64,000 nt of DNA from the NCBI GenBank assembly GCA_902510475.1, contig CABXCC010000003.1, positions 31,632 through 95,631 on the forward strand, given 5' to 3'. Source of the DNA: an uncultured Bacteroidota bacterium. GTDB taxonomy: Bacteria; Bacteroidota; Bacteroidia; Flavobacteriales; Flavobacteriaceae. Position 1 is the first letter of the stretch; every line of letters starts with the position of its first letter. The translations under genes were made by a program, and so were the position numbers. Shown here piece after piece: positions 1 through 7,930 of this stretch. The notes beneath the pieces were generated by a model. That model had not been told where the DNA came from. It saw only the letters and a list, made by a program, of their open reading frames with translations, and searched no databases.

Positions 1-68
1 CGCCTGGCGGATTCGAACCGCCGTACAAGGTTTTGCAGACCTCTGCCTAGCCACTCGGCCAAGGCGCC
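1..68 (-). tRNA. tRNA-Cys (GCA), 3' end cut by window edge
   Basis: Read on the minus strand, the segment begins GGCGCCT, continues with a D-arm, and has an anticodon stem closing the seven-base loop CTGCAAA. The anticodon is therefore GCA, which decodes cysteine. The T-arm GCGG-TTCGAAT-CCGC is intact. The 3' acceptor strand reads AGGCG and is then cut by the start of the window, so only about three bases are missing. A promoter box lies just upstream at 85-92. Confidence 0.95.
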
Positions 69-84
69 AAATTATAAGTGTGGG

Positions 85-92
85 CAAATTTA
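85..92 (-). promoter_or_regulatory. Bacteroidota -7 box for tRNA-Cys
   Basis: The minus strand reads TAAATTTG, a full match to the Bacteroidota -7 consensus TAnnTTTG. It ends 16 bases before the mature tRNA 5' end. Transcription would start about 10 bases upstream of the tRNA. Confidence 0.55.
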
Positions 93-110
93 TAATAAAT
101 TTTTAACTTA

Positions 111-476
111 TTACTTATTTCTCTTATCTGTTAGACAAACTGTAACACGCTCTACATCTGCATTTATCGGCGGGCAGATTTTAGAAACACAAACGGTGAT
201 TTTCTCTAATAAAGAAATCTCGGCTAAAGAGCATGAGCAAATTCTTTTTACCACGGACTCAAGCATTTTTGAACGAACCCCCATCTCCCTGGTCACAATC
301 CTGGCAAGATCCACATAGTTAACCGTTTTTGATATGTCATCTTCAAAAGCCTCCTTTTCAAGCAAACACTCTGCGGTTACATTTACAACATAATCACTTC
401 CAATTATTTTTTCTTCTTTCATGCAACCGTGGTATGCATAAATTTTTAGATTTTCAACTTTAACTGTTGCCTTCAT
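111..476 (-). CDS. folB: dihydroneopterin aldolase
   Basis: This 121-residue protein has the length of FolB, the cytoplasmic enzyme that cleaves dihydroneopterin to 6-hydroxymethyl-dihydropterin and glycolaldehyde in folate synthesis. The N-terminal YAYHGCMKEEK segment matches the family's Y-HGCxxEE motif. The C-terminal KICPPINADVE matches the K-xPPI region, whose lysine is the conserved catalytic residue. It starts at ATG and is transcribed toward the tRNA-Cys gene and away from glnS. No perfect -7 box was seen in the 47-bp gap to glnS on this strand. Confidence 0.93.
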   Translation of the reverse strand: MKATVKVENLKIYAYHGCMKEEKIIGSDYVVNVTAECLLEKEAFEDDISKTVNYVDLARIVTREMGVRSKMLESVVKRICSCSLAEISLLEKITVCVSKICPPINADVERVTVCLTDKRNK

Positions 477-491
477 TAATTATTCTTTTGA

Positions 492-499
492 TAACTTTG
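492..499 (+). promoter_or_regulatory. Bacteroidota -7 box for glnS
   Basis: TAACTTTG matches TAnnTTTG exactly. A TTG at 467-469 is a possible -33 element, with slightly long spacing (22 bp). The box lies 24 bases before the glnS GTG codon, so the leader would be short. Confidence 0.55.
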
Positions 500-523
500 T
501 AAACTTATTAAAAACAAATTAGT

Positions 524-2200
524 GTGGAAAACAAACCAGAAAATTTTATAGAACAAATAATCGCAGAAGACCTTTCTGCGGGTTTTAGTTCTGCAAACCT
601 AAAGTTTCGTTTTCCTCCGGAGCCAAACGGATATTTGCATATTGGACATGCAAAGGCAATTGCACTAAATTTTGGATTGGGCGAAAAGTATAGCGCTCCT
701 GTTAATTTGAGGTTTGATGACACCAACCCTGCAAAAGAAGAACTAGAGTATGTTGAAGCCATAAAAGAGGATGTTTCTTGGTTAGGATACACCTGGGCAA
801 AAGAAACATACTCTTCGGACAACTTTCAAAAACTTTATGAATGGTCCGTTTTTTTAATTACCCAAGACCTGGCCTACGTAGATTCTCAAACCTCTGAACA
901 GATGGCAATTCAAAAGGGCACGCCAACAAAGCCTGGGGAAAACAGCCCTTTTAGATCAAGGCCTGTTTCTGAGAGCCTTGTCCTTTTTAACCAAATGAAA
1001 AAAGGAGAGTGCCCTGAAAACAAACATGTGCTAAGGGCCAAAATTGACATGAGCCACCCAAATATGCTAATGAGAGACCCTATAATTTATAGGGTTTTAA
1101 AAAAAACACACCACAGAACCTCAGACGAATGGAACATTTACCCAATGTATGACTGGGCACATGGACAATGTGATTATATTGAACAGGTTTCACACTCTTT
1201 ATGCTCGCTAGAGTTTAAACCACACCGAGAACTATATGACTGGTTCCTAAACACTATAACAAAAACTGAAAACGACTTAGAAATTCAACCCAAACAAAGA
1301 GAATTTGCTCGACTTAATTTAAGTTATACAATAATGAGCAAGAGAAAGCTTTCTGTGCTGGTTGAAAAAAACATTGTTTCAGGCTGGGATGATCCTAGAA
1401 TGCCTACAATCTCAGGTCTTAGACGAAGAGGATACACCCCTGCCTCTATTCGCTCTTTTATTGAAAAAGTTGGTGTTGCAAAAAGAGAAAACTTAATAGA
1501 CGTGTCTTTGCTGGAGTTTTGCATTAGAGAAGATCTTAACAAAACAGCTAACAGAAAAATGGTTGTAATGGACCCCATTAAATTAACAATTAGCAATTAC
1601 CCAGAAGGAAAGATAGAATTTGTAAGTACAGAAAACAATCCAGAAAATGAAGGCTCAGGAATAAGAAAGCTTCCTTTTAATAAACACCTTTTTATTGAAA
1701 GAGAAGATTTTAAAGAAGAAGCTAACAGGAAGTTTTTCCGCCTTACCACAGGAAAAGAGGTAAGGCTAAAAAGTGCATATATAATTGTAGGCACAGGCGT
1801 TATTAAAGATAATAATGGAAAAATTACAGAGATCCTTTGTGAATATGACCCAAAAAGTAAAAGTGGATCAGGCTCAGAGGAAAGCCTAAGAAAAGTAAAA
1901 GGAACACTACACTGGGTTACTCAAAACGAGAGCACTCAAATTACTGTTAATTCATACGACAGACTATTTAAAGAAGAGCTTCCCGGAAACAATACAAGTC
2001 AAGATTTTTTAGCAGATATTAATCCAGACTCACACACCGTTAATACTGGTTATGCTGAACCATCAATTTTAGAATCAACAATCGGTCAAAACTTTCAGTT
2101 TCAAAGAAAGGGCTATTTCGTCATGGACAAAAACAGTAAAGCCGACAATCCTGTTTTTAACAAAACTGTCGGCCTTAGAGACTCTTGGAAAAAAAAATAA
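524..2200 (+). CDS. glnS: glutamine--tRNA ligase
   Basis: This class Ib aminoacyl-tRNA synthetase of 558 residues charges tRNA-Gln directly. The PEPNGYLHIGHAKA segment carries the HIGH signature in the GlnRS form, and IMSKRKL is the KMSKS loop. The C-terminal half has the GlnRS anticodon-binding beta-barrels, including SAYIIVGTGVI. The start is GTG at 524, the first plausible codon after the -7 box at 492-499. The stop codon ends at 2200, and the convergent SPFH gene ends at 2201, so no terminator separates them. A direct GlnRS means glutaminyl-tRNA need not come from a GatCAB route here. Confidence 0.96.
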   Translation: MENKPENFIEQIIAEDLSAGFSSANLKFRFPPEPNGYLHIGHAKAIALNFGLGEKYSAPVNLRFDDTNPAKEELEYVEAIKEDVSWLGYTWAKETYSSDNFQKLYEWSVFLITQDLAYVDSQTSEQMAIQKGTPTKPGENSPFRSRPVSESLVLFNQMKKGECPENKHVLRAKIDMSHPNMLMRDPIIYRVLKKTHHRTSDEWNIYPMYDWAHGQCDYIEQVSHSLCSLEFKPHRELYDWFLNTITKTENDLEIQPKQREFARLNLSYTIMSKRKLSVLVEKNIVSGWDDPRMPTISGLRRRGYTPASIRSFIEKVGVAKRENLIDVSLLEFCIREDLNKTANRKMVVMDPIKLTISNYPEGKIEFVSTENNPENEGSGIRKLPFNKHLFIEREDFKEEANRKFFRLTTGKEVRLKSAYIIVGTGVIKDNNGKITEILCEYDPKSKSGSGSEESLRKVKGTLHWVTQNESTQITVNSYDRLFKEELPGNNTSQDFLADINPDSHTVNTGYAEPSILESTIGQNFQFQRKGYFVMDKNSKADNPVFNKTVGLRDSWKKK

Positions 2201-3130
2201 TTACTTCTTTTCAGGTTTTTTTCTGAGCTTTGCAGCCTTCATTTCTTCACCAATTTGATTACTTGCCGTAAAAGAAGCAACCATATTATTGAGCATTTCT
2301 GATCCTGCCTGAGGGGAGTTGGGCATCAATATCAAATTACTATTGGACGCAGACCCCACAGACTGAAGGGTATCATAGTGTTGCGTTACAACTATTAGCG
2401 CAGACGCTTCTTGAGAATTTATATCAACACCATTTAAAACCTTTACAGAGTCCTCAAGACCTCTTGCAATTTCACGTCTTTGATCGGCAATACCCTGACC
2501 CTGAAGTCTTTTGCTTTCAGCCTCAGCTTTTGCTCTTTCAACGATCAATATTTTTTGAGCTTCTCCTTCAAATTGCGCAGCAACCTTTTCTCTTTCGGAA
2601 GCGTTAATTCTATTCATTGATTCTTTTACCTGAGCATCAGGATCAATGTCTGTCACAAGGGTTTTAATTATTTGAAAGCCATACTCTGTCATTGCTTCTT
2701 GAATCTCTGACTTGACAGCAATGGCGACATCATCTTTTTTAATAAAGACATCATCAAGTATTAGCTTGGGGACCTCGGCGCGAACAACATCAAAAATGAA
2801 ACTCGTGATTTGGTCTGCTGGGTTGTCAAGCTTATAAAAAGCATCATAAACCTTTTCTTTAATCACTTTAAACTGAACAGAGACTTTAAGCTTTACAAAA
2901 ACATCGTCTTTTGTTTTTGTTTCGACTACAACGTCAAGTTGCTGTATCCTTAAACTAAGCCTTCCGGCTACACTGTCGATGATAGGTATTTTAATTTGCA
3001 GCCCAGATTGTCGGATGCTTACAAACTTACCGAATCGTTCAACAACGGCCGCAGACTGTTGTTTTACAATAAAAAAAGTAAAGAATAAAAGTAACAGTCC
3101 AATAGGTAATAATATTGTATATATAATCAT
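2201..3130 (-). CDS. SPFH/band 7 (stomatin-like) membrane protein
   Basis: This 309-residue protein has one N-terminal membrane segment (about residues 3-22) followed by VVERFGKFVSIRQSGLQ, the typical start of an SPFH/band 7 domain. A charged Ala/Glu-rich coiled-coil stretch follows (about residues 165-215, rich in ERAKAEAESKR), and the tail is Lys-rich. Stomatin/QmcA-type proteins form large oligomeric scaffolds in the inner membrane and are linked to membrane protease or lipid domain organisation. No protease or NfeD partner lies next to it. The exact role is unknown. Confidence 0.88.
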   Translation of the reverse strand: MIIYTILLPIGLLLLFFTFFIVKQQSAAVVERFGKFVSIRQSGLQIKIPIIDSVAGRLSLRIQQLDVVVETKTKDDVFVKLKVSVQFKVIKEKVYDAFYKLDNPADQITSFIFDVVRAEVPKLILDDVFIKKDDVAIAVKSEIQEAMTEYGFQIIKTLVTDIDPDAQVKESMNRINASEREKVAAQFEGEAQKILIVERAKAEAESKRLQGQGIADQRREIARGLEDSVKVLNGVDINSQEASALIVVTQHYDTLQSVGSASNSNLILMPNSPQAGSEMLNNMVASFTASNQIGEEMKAAKLRKKPEKK

Positions 3131-3209
3131 ATTTAAAATTTAATTGGTTCGTAACAAACAATATAAGTAAAAGGCCAGCCTAAAAAAAAAATAAACTTTT
3201 AAAATAATG

Positions 3210-4688
3210 TTAAAACAGCTTTGACAAAGCTTCTTTAGCACGACTAGAAGCGTCTTTTAAGCCAATGAAGGACACAATCTCTTGTAGATCAATTCCGTGA
3301 AGCGCCCCAACTAAAACCACCCTAAGAGTCATCATTATTTGTCCTGCAGAAAAACCTTTGTCTACGCAAGATTTTTTTACCCTCTCTACAAATAAGTCTG
3401 CTTGCTCACTTTCTGAATCTGCGAGCGATATAATTGTTTCTAAAATCTGTTTTCCACCCGGTTTAAGAATTTTCTTAAGACTTTTTTCATCATAGGAATT
3501 TGGCCCAGCAAACAAATATTCTGAAAGCTCCCAAAGCTCATTGACCGTGCTTGCTCTTTCTTTGACAAGCCCTATAGCGACCTTCAGCTTAACAACATTA
3601 TAATTACAGTCTTTTTTTGTGTTTTGTAAAATTCTTAACAATTCATCATTTTGAGTCTTTTGAATATGTTGGTGGTTGTACCACTTAAGCTTTTCAAAGT
3701 CAAAGTTTGCAGATGAAGAAACCACTTTTTCTAAGCTAAAAAGCCCTTTTAACTCACTTAAGGATAAAATTTCTTTCGTCTCGTCAGGAGCCCACCCAAG
3801 AGTTGAAATATAGTTAACAAGAGCCTCAGGCATTATCCCTATCTCTTTGAAACCTAGGACTTCTTTTTCTCCTTTCCATCGAATGGGAAAAACAGGAAAG
3901 CCATTTTTTTCCCCACTCCTCTTACTTAACTTTCCTTTTCCGTTAGGGTTAAGTATTAATGGGAGATGCGCATACTTCGGGCTCTTCCACCCAAAGGCCT
4001 CATAAAGAAGCGTGTGTAGAGCAAGTGAGGGAAGCCATTCTTCACCTCTTATGACATGCGTTATGCCCATCAAGTAATCGTCTACAACATTTGCAAAATG
4101 ATAAGTTGGCATTCCGTCTGCTTTTACTAAAATCTTATCGTCTAACAAAGACGAGTCAATTGAAGAATCACCTCGGACTATGTCAGAAGTCTTTACCTCA
4201 GATTCTCTAGGACACCTAAACCGGACCACATACTTTTCTTTGTTTTCTATTTTTTTTTGAACCTCTTTCTCGTCTAAGCACAGTGAGTTGTTTAAAGAGT
4301 TTCTGTTGCGCCAATTGTAAATAAAAACCTCGCCCTTACTCTCTTTATTTTCCCTCAATTTTAGGAGCTCTTCCTCTGTGTCAAAAGCATAATAAGCCTT
4401 GCCTTCTTTTAACAACAATAAAACATGCTCGTTATAAATGTCTTTTCTTTCGCTTTGTCTGCGCGGCTCTTGATCGGCTTCAATTCCACACCACTTAAGA
4501 GACTCAATAATATAGTTTTCGGCCCCAGAAACCTCTCTTTTTTTATCTGTATCTTCAATTCTTACAAGAAATTTACCCCCAGATTTTTTTGCATACAAAT
4601 AATTAAACAGTGCGGTTCGCACCCCACCAATATGTAGAGGCCCTGTTGGGCTTGGAGCAAAACGCACGCATACTTTTTTATTTGTCAA
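3210..4688 (-). CDS. gltX: glutamate--tRNA ligase
   Basis: This 492-residue class Ib synthetase charges tRNA-Glu. APSPTGPLHIGGVRTALFN contains the HIGH motif and GKLSKRSGE is the KMSKS-type loop. The helical anticodon-binding domain fills the C-terminal third. The start is TTG at 4688, chosen because ACA-AAT-AAA follows and the family N-terminus (VCVRFAPSPTG) begins a few residues later. A -7 box lies 13 bases upstream at 4702-4709. It is divergent from ybeY. Confidence 0.96.
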   Translation of the reverse strand: MTNKKVCVRFAPSPTGPLHIGGVRTALFNYLYAKKSGGKFLVRIEDTDKKREVSGAENYIIESLKWCGIEADQEPRRQSERKDIYNEHVLLLLKEGKAYYAFDTEEELLKLRENKESKGEVFIYNWRNRNSLNNSLCLDEKEVQKKIENKEKYVVRFRCPRESEVKTSDIVRGDSSIDSSLLDDKILVKADGMPTYHFANVVDDYLMGITHVIRGEEWLPSLALHTLLYEAFGWKSPKYAHLPLILNPNGKGKLSKRSGEKNGFPVFPIRWKGEKEVLGFKEIGIMPEALVNYISTLGWAPDETKEILSLSELKGLFSLEKVVSSSANFDFEKLKWYNHQHIQKTQNDELLRILQNTKKDCNYNVVKLKVAIGLVKERASTVNELWELSEYLFAGPNSYDEKSLKKILKPGGKQILETIISLADSESEQADLFVERVKKSCVDKGFSAGQIMMTLRVVLVGALHGIDLQEIVSFIGLKDASSRAKEALSKLF

Positions 4689-4701
4689 AACGAATTTTTA
4701 T

Positions 4702-4709
4702 CAAATATA
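4702..4709 (-). promoter_or_regulatory. Bacteroidota -7 box for gltX
   Basis: The minus strand reads TATATTTG, a perfect TAnnTTTG. Its last base is 13 nt from the TTG start codon of gltX. No clear -33 TTTG was found at the usual spacing. Confidence 0.5.
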
Positions 4710-4735
4710 AAACAATATTCTTTCAATTGATTGTG

Positions 4736-4743
4736 TAGATTTG
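4736..4743 (+). promoter_or_regulatory. Bacteroidota -7 box for ybeY
   Basis: TAGATTTG matches TAnnTTTG. It ends only 10 bases before the ybeY ATG, so the mRNA leader would be a few bases at most. Confidence 0.5.
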
Positions 4744-4753
4744 CTTATAATTT

Positions 4754-5176
4754 ATGATTGATTTTATACATAACACCTCCTTTGTCTTAAAGAGCACAGA
4801 AGAAATACGAAAACTTCTTTTACACGTTTCTTTACAAGAAGGATATGTCTTGTCTCAATTTTATTTTCACTTTGTTTCATCTGAAGAAATAACACGAATT
4901 AATAAAAATCACCTCTCACATGACTACGCAACAGATGTTATAACCTTTGATTATAGCACAGATAAAGAACTAAAAGCTGAGGCTTACATCTGCCCTGAAG
5001 AAGTTCATTCTAATGCCAAAAAGTATAGCCAAACCACTGAAAATGAGATGATTAGGGTTTTGATTCACGCGCTTCTTCATGTTTGTGGCCATGACGATAA
5101 AAGTGACGAATCAAAACTAAAAATGAGAAACAAAGAAGACTTATATATTAAGATTTATCAGGCCTCTTTCAAATGA
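4754..5176 (+). CDS. ybeY: endoribonuclease YbeY (rRNA maturation factor)
   Basis: The protein has 140 residues. The zinc-binding motif HALLHVCGHD near residues 105-114 fits the YbeY/UPF0054 signature HxxxHxxGHD, whose three histidines bind the metal. YATDVITFDYS is the conserved substrate-groove segment. YbeY acts in 16S rRNA 3'-end maturation and ribosome quality control. It starts at ATG and is followed 39 bases later by mnmG, with a parS site and a promoter box in the gap. The pairing with mnmG is common in Flavobacteria. Confidence 0.94.
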   Translation: MIDFIHNTSFVLKSTEEIRKLLLHVSLQEGYVLSQFYFHFVSSEEITRINKNHLSHDYATDVITFDYSTDKELKAEAYICPEEVHSNAKKYSQTTENEMIRVLIHALLHVCGHDDKSDESKLKMRNKEDLYIKIYQASFK

Positions 5177-5178
5177 TT

Positions 5179-5186
5179 TATATTTG
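5179..5186 (+). promoter_or_regulatory. Bacteroidota -7 box for mnmG
   Basis: TATATTTG matches TAnnTTTG. The predicted transcription start falls at about 5192, immediately before the parS site at 5195-5210, so ParB bound to parS would sit on the start of the transcript. Confidence 0.5.
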
Positions 5187-5194
5187 CAAAAGAA

Positions 5195-5210
5195 TGTTCC
5201 ACGTGAAACA
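5195..5210 (+). other. parS centromere-like site (ParB binding), left of mnmG
   Basis: The 16 bases TGTTCCACGTGAAACA are identical to the classical chromosomal parS sequence known from Bacillus subtilis. The site is near-palindromic around CACGTG. It lies in the 39-bp gap between ybeY and mnmG. ParB (Spo0J) loads on such sites and spreads, and together with ParA and SMC it segregates the origin region. A second, inverted copy lies at 7089-7104. Confidence 0.85.
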
Positions 5211-5215
5211 AGAAT

Positions 5216-7087
5216 ATGTTTAATCAAGAATACGATGTTATTGTAGTTGGTGGTGGCCACGCAGGTAGTGAGGCCGCAGCAGCAGCAGCAAATCTTGGCG
5301 CCAAAACTCTTTTGGTTACCATGAATTTACAAACCATCGGTCAAATGTCATGCAACCCTGCTATGGGAGGAATAGCAAAAGGTCAAATTGTTCGCGAAAT
5401 TGATGCTTTGGGTGGATACAGTGGGATTGTCACAGACAAGTCTGCAATCCAATTTAAAATGTTAAACCTTTCAAAAGGCCCGGCTATGTGGAGCCCAAGA
5501 GCACAAAACGACAGAGCTCTTTTTGCCCAGTATTGGCGAGAAATGTTGGAAGCTACACCAAACTTAGATTTCTATCAAGAAATGGTTAAGTCTTTGTGGA
5601 TGGAAAAAGACAAACTTGTTGGTGTTGTTACTGGTCTTGGTCAAAAAATAAAAGCCAAATCTGTTGTACTCACGAATGGAACTTTTTTGAATGGACTTAT
5701 ACACGTCGGCGAAAAAAATTTTGGTGGTGGCCGTGCTGGAGAGAAAGCAGCAACAGGAATCACAGAACAACTTGTTTCTCTAGGTTTTGAGTCTGGTAGA
5801 ATGAAGACAGGCACTCCCCCGCGAGTTGACGGAAGGTCTCTCGACTATTCTAAAATGATAGAACAGCCAGGCGACTCTATTCCGCAAAAATTCTCTTATT
5901 TGGAAACAACTCAGCCGCTAAAAAAGCAGGTTTCCTGTCATATGACCTACACTAGCCCTGAGGTGCATGACTTGCTGCGTGATGGATTTGACAGATCTCC
6001 AATGTTTAACGGCAGAATTAAAAGTATAGGGCCAAGATACTGTCCTTCGATCGAAGATAAAATACACAGATTTTCAGAAAGAGAAAGGCATCAACTATTT
6101 GTCGAGCCAGAAGGATGGAATACTGTAGAAGTATATGTTAATGGATTCTCTACTTCTTTACCCGAAGAGGTTCAGTTTACCGCCTTAAGGGCCGTTTCTG
6201 GATTCGAGAATGTAAAGTTCTTCAGACCAGGATACGCGATTGAATACGACTATTTTTTTCCAACCCAACTCACCTATTCATTAGAAACTAAAATAATTGA
6301 AAATCTTTTTTTTGCAGGACAAATTAACGGGACAACGGGCTATGAAGAAGCAGGCTCACAAGGTCTTATAGCAGGAATAAATGCTGTAAAAAAAATACAA
6401 AACAAACCTCCTTTAATCTTAAAAAGAGACCAAGCTTATATCGGAGTTTTAATAGATGATTTAATCACAAAAGGAACCGAAGAACCATACAGAATGTTTA
6501 CATCAAGAGCTGAGTATAGAATGCTTTTAAGACAAGACAATGCCGACCAGAGATTAACAAAAATTAGCCACGATATTGGTCTTGCAAGTCCTGAAAGAAT
6601 TGCTGCTTGCGAAACAAAATATTCAGACTCGTCTAGCTTGATTTCGTTTCTAAAAAAACAGAGCATCTTGCCTTCAGAAATTAATAGTATATTGGACCAA
6701 AAAAAATCTGCAAAAATAAAGCAATCTGGAAAGGCAGATAAGATTCTTTCGCGCCCAAATATCTTTCTTGAAGACCTTAAAAAATGCAATTCTATTTCTT
6801 CTTTCATAGACTCAAACAATTTGCCTAAAGAGGTACAAGACCAAGCAGAAATACAAATCAAATATAGCGGCTACATTGAAAAAGAAAAAGCTAATGCAGA
6901 CAAGCTTAATAGGCTTGAGTCAGTTAAAATACCCAAAGATTTTGATTATAAAAAACTTAAATCCATAAGCGCCGAAGCCTTAGAAAAGCTAAGAAAAATT
7001 AAGCCAGAAACCATTTCCCAAGCATCAAGAATTAGCGGGGTCTCCCCCAACGACATTTCTGTTTTGCTTGTCTTTATGGGCCGATAA
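5216..7087 (+). CDS. mnmG: tRNA uridine-5-carboxymethylaminomethyl modification enzyme, FAD subunit
   Basis: This 623-residue protein is the normal length for MnmG (GidA), which works with MnmE to install cmnm5U at the wobble position of certain tRNAs. The N-terminal VIVVGGGHAGSEAA is the Rossmann FAD-binding loop. MSCNPAMGGIAKGQ, TGTPPR and the C-terminal helical MnmE/tRNA-binding region are all present. The ATG at 5216 follows a parS site by 5 bases and a second parS begins 1 base after the stop. gidA next to parS is a classical arrangement near replication origins. Confidence 0.97.
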   Translation: MFNQEYDVIVVGGGHAGSEAAAAAANLGAKTLLVTMNLQTIGQMSCNPAMGGIAKGQIVREIDALGGYSGIVTDKSAIQFKMLNLSKGPAMWSPRAQNDRALFAQYWREMLEATPNLDFYQEMVKSLWMEKDKLVGVVTGLGQKIKAKSVVLTNGTFLNGLIHVGEKNFGGGRAGEKAATGITEQLVSLGFESGRMKTGTPPRVDGRSLDYSKMIEQPGDSIPQKFSYLETTQPLKKQVSCHMTYTSPEVHDLLRDGFDRSPMFNGRIKSIGPRYCPSIEDKIHRFSERERHQLFVEPEGWNTVEVYVNGFSTSLPEEVQFTALRAVSGFENVKFFRPGYAIEYDYFFPTQLTYSLETKIIENLFFAGQINGTTGYEEAGSQGLIAGINAVKKIQNKPPLILKRDQAYIGVLIDDLITKGTEEPYRMFTSRAEYRMLLRQDNADQRLTKISHDIGLASPERIAACETKYSDSSSLISFLKKQSILPSEINSILDQKKSAKIKQSGKADKILSRPNIFLEDLKKCNSISSFIDSNNLPKEVQDQAEIQIKYSGYIEKEKANADKLNRLESVKIPKDFDYKKLKSISAEALEKLRKIKPETISQASRISGVSPNDISVLLVFMGR

Positions 7088-7930
7088 ATGTTTCACGTGG
7101 AACAAAAAAACATACATATAAAAACTAATGACTTTTTTTTAACAAAAGAAGTTTTTTCAATAATAAAAACAGAACAAGAAGGACTCTTAAAAACAGACCC
7201 CCTTCCTCCAAAAGAAGAAATACAAAAATACTATAAAACAGAAGACTACCTTTCACATAATAGTAAATCAGACAGTTTGTTTTCTTTTTTTTACAGGCTT
7301 TTTAGAGCCATAAACTTTAAGCTCAAATACAATTCTATCAAACACCTCTTAAATCAAGGAAACCTTCTCGATTTTGGCTGTGGAGAGGGATATTTTTTAA
7401 GACAAATGAATAACAAAGGCTATAGCTCTTATGGGGTGGATCCTTTTCAAAATAAATTAAAAAAAATTAGCCATTCTATCTTTGACGAGGAATTTTCAGA
7501 TGTTGGTTTTAAAACCATCACAGCATGGCATTCAATTGAGCACGTTTATGATTTAGAAAAGACAATTAAGCGCTTTCATGATATTCTTTCTGGGGATGGA
7601 CTATTAATTGTTGCAGTTCCAAACCATAACTCTTATGACGCAAAGTATTATAAACATTTATGGGCAGGGTATGATACCCCTAGACACTTGTGGCACTTTA
7701 ACAAAACAGCTTTAAGAAAAGTTTTTGAAAGAAATAAATTTATTTTTCATTCCGCGTATCCACTTTTTATAGACGCATACTACGTTTCTTTTCTTTCCGA
7801 AAAATATAAAGGATCTAAGCTCCCGATATTAAGGTCTATTGTGATTGGTACAATTTCAAACTTAAAAGCATTTTTTAGCGGACAATATTCTTCAAACTAT
7901 TTTGTCTTCAAAAAAAGTCAAGAAATATAA
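7088..7930 (+). CDS. class I SAM-dependent methyltransferase
   Basis: The protein has 280 residues. LLDFGCGEGYFL near residues 92-103 is motif I of class I SAM methyltransferases, followed by an acidic residue in YGVDPF (motif II). AWHSIEHVYDLE and a PNHNSYDAKYYKHLWAGYD region match Methyltransf_23-type enzymes. The substrate cannot be told from sequence. It starts directly after the mnmG stop (ATG at 7088). The first codons, giving MFHVEQ, are written by the second parS site. The 3' end overlaps the convergent lipid kinase gene by 13 bases. Confidence 0.85.
   Translation: MFHVEQKNIHIKTNDFFLTKEVFSIIKTEQEGLLKTDPLPPKEEIQKYYKTEDYLSHNSKSDSLFSFFYRLFRAINFKLKYNSIKHLLNQGNLLDFGCGEGYFLRQMNNKGYSSYGVDPFQNKLKKISHSIFDEEFSDVGFKTITAWHSIEHVYDLEKTIKRFHDILSGDGLLIVAVPNHNSYDAKYYKHLWAGYDTPRHLWHFNKTALRKVFERNKFIFHSAYPLFIDAYYVSFLSEKYKGSKLPILRSIVIGTISNLKAFFSGQYSSNYFVFKKSQEI
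7089..7104 (-). other. parS site inside the start of the methyltransferase gene
   Basis: The plus strand reads TGTTTCACGTGGAACA, the exact reverse complement of the site at 5195-5210. It covers codons 1-6 of the methyltransferase gene and encodes part of MFHVEQ, so the DNA serves as both coding sequence and predicted ParB-binding site. The two copies are 1.9 kb apart in inverted orientation around mnmG. Confidence 0.85.
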
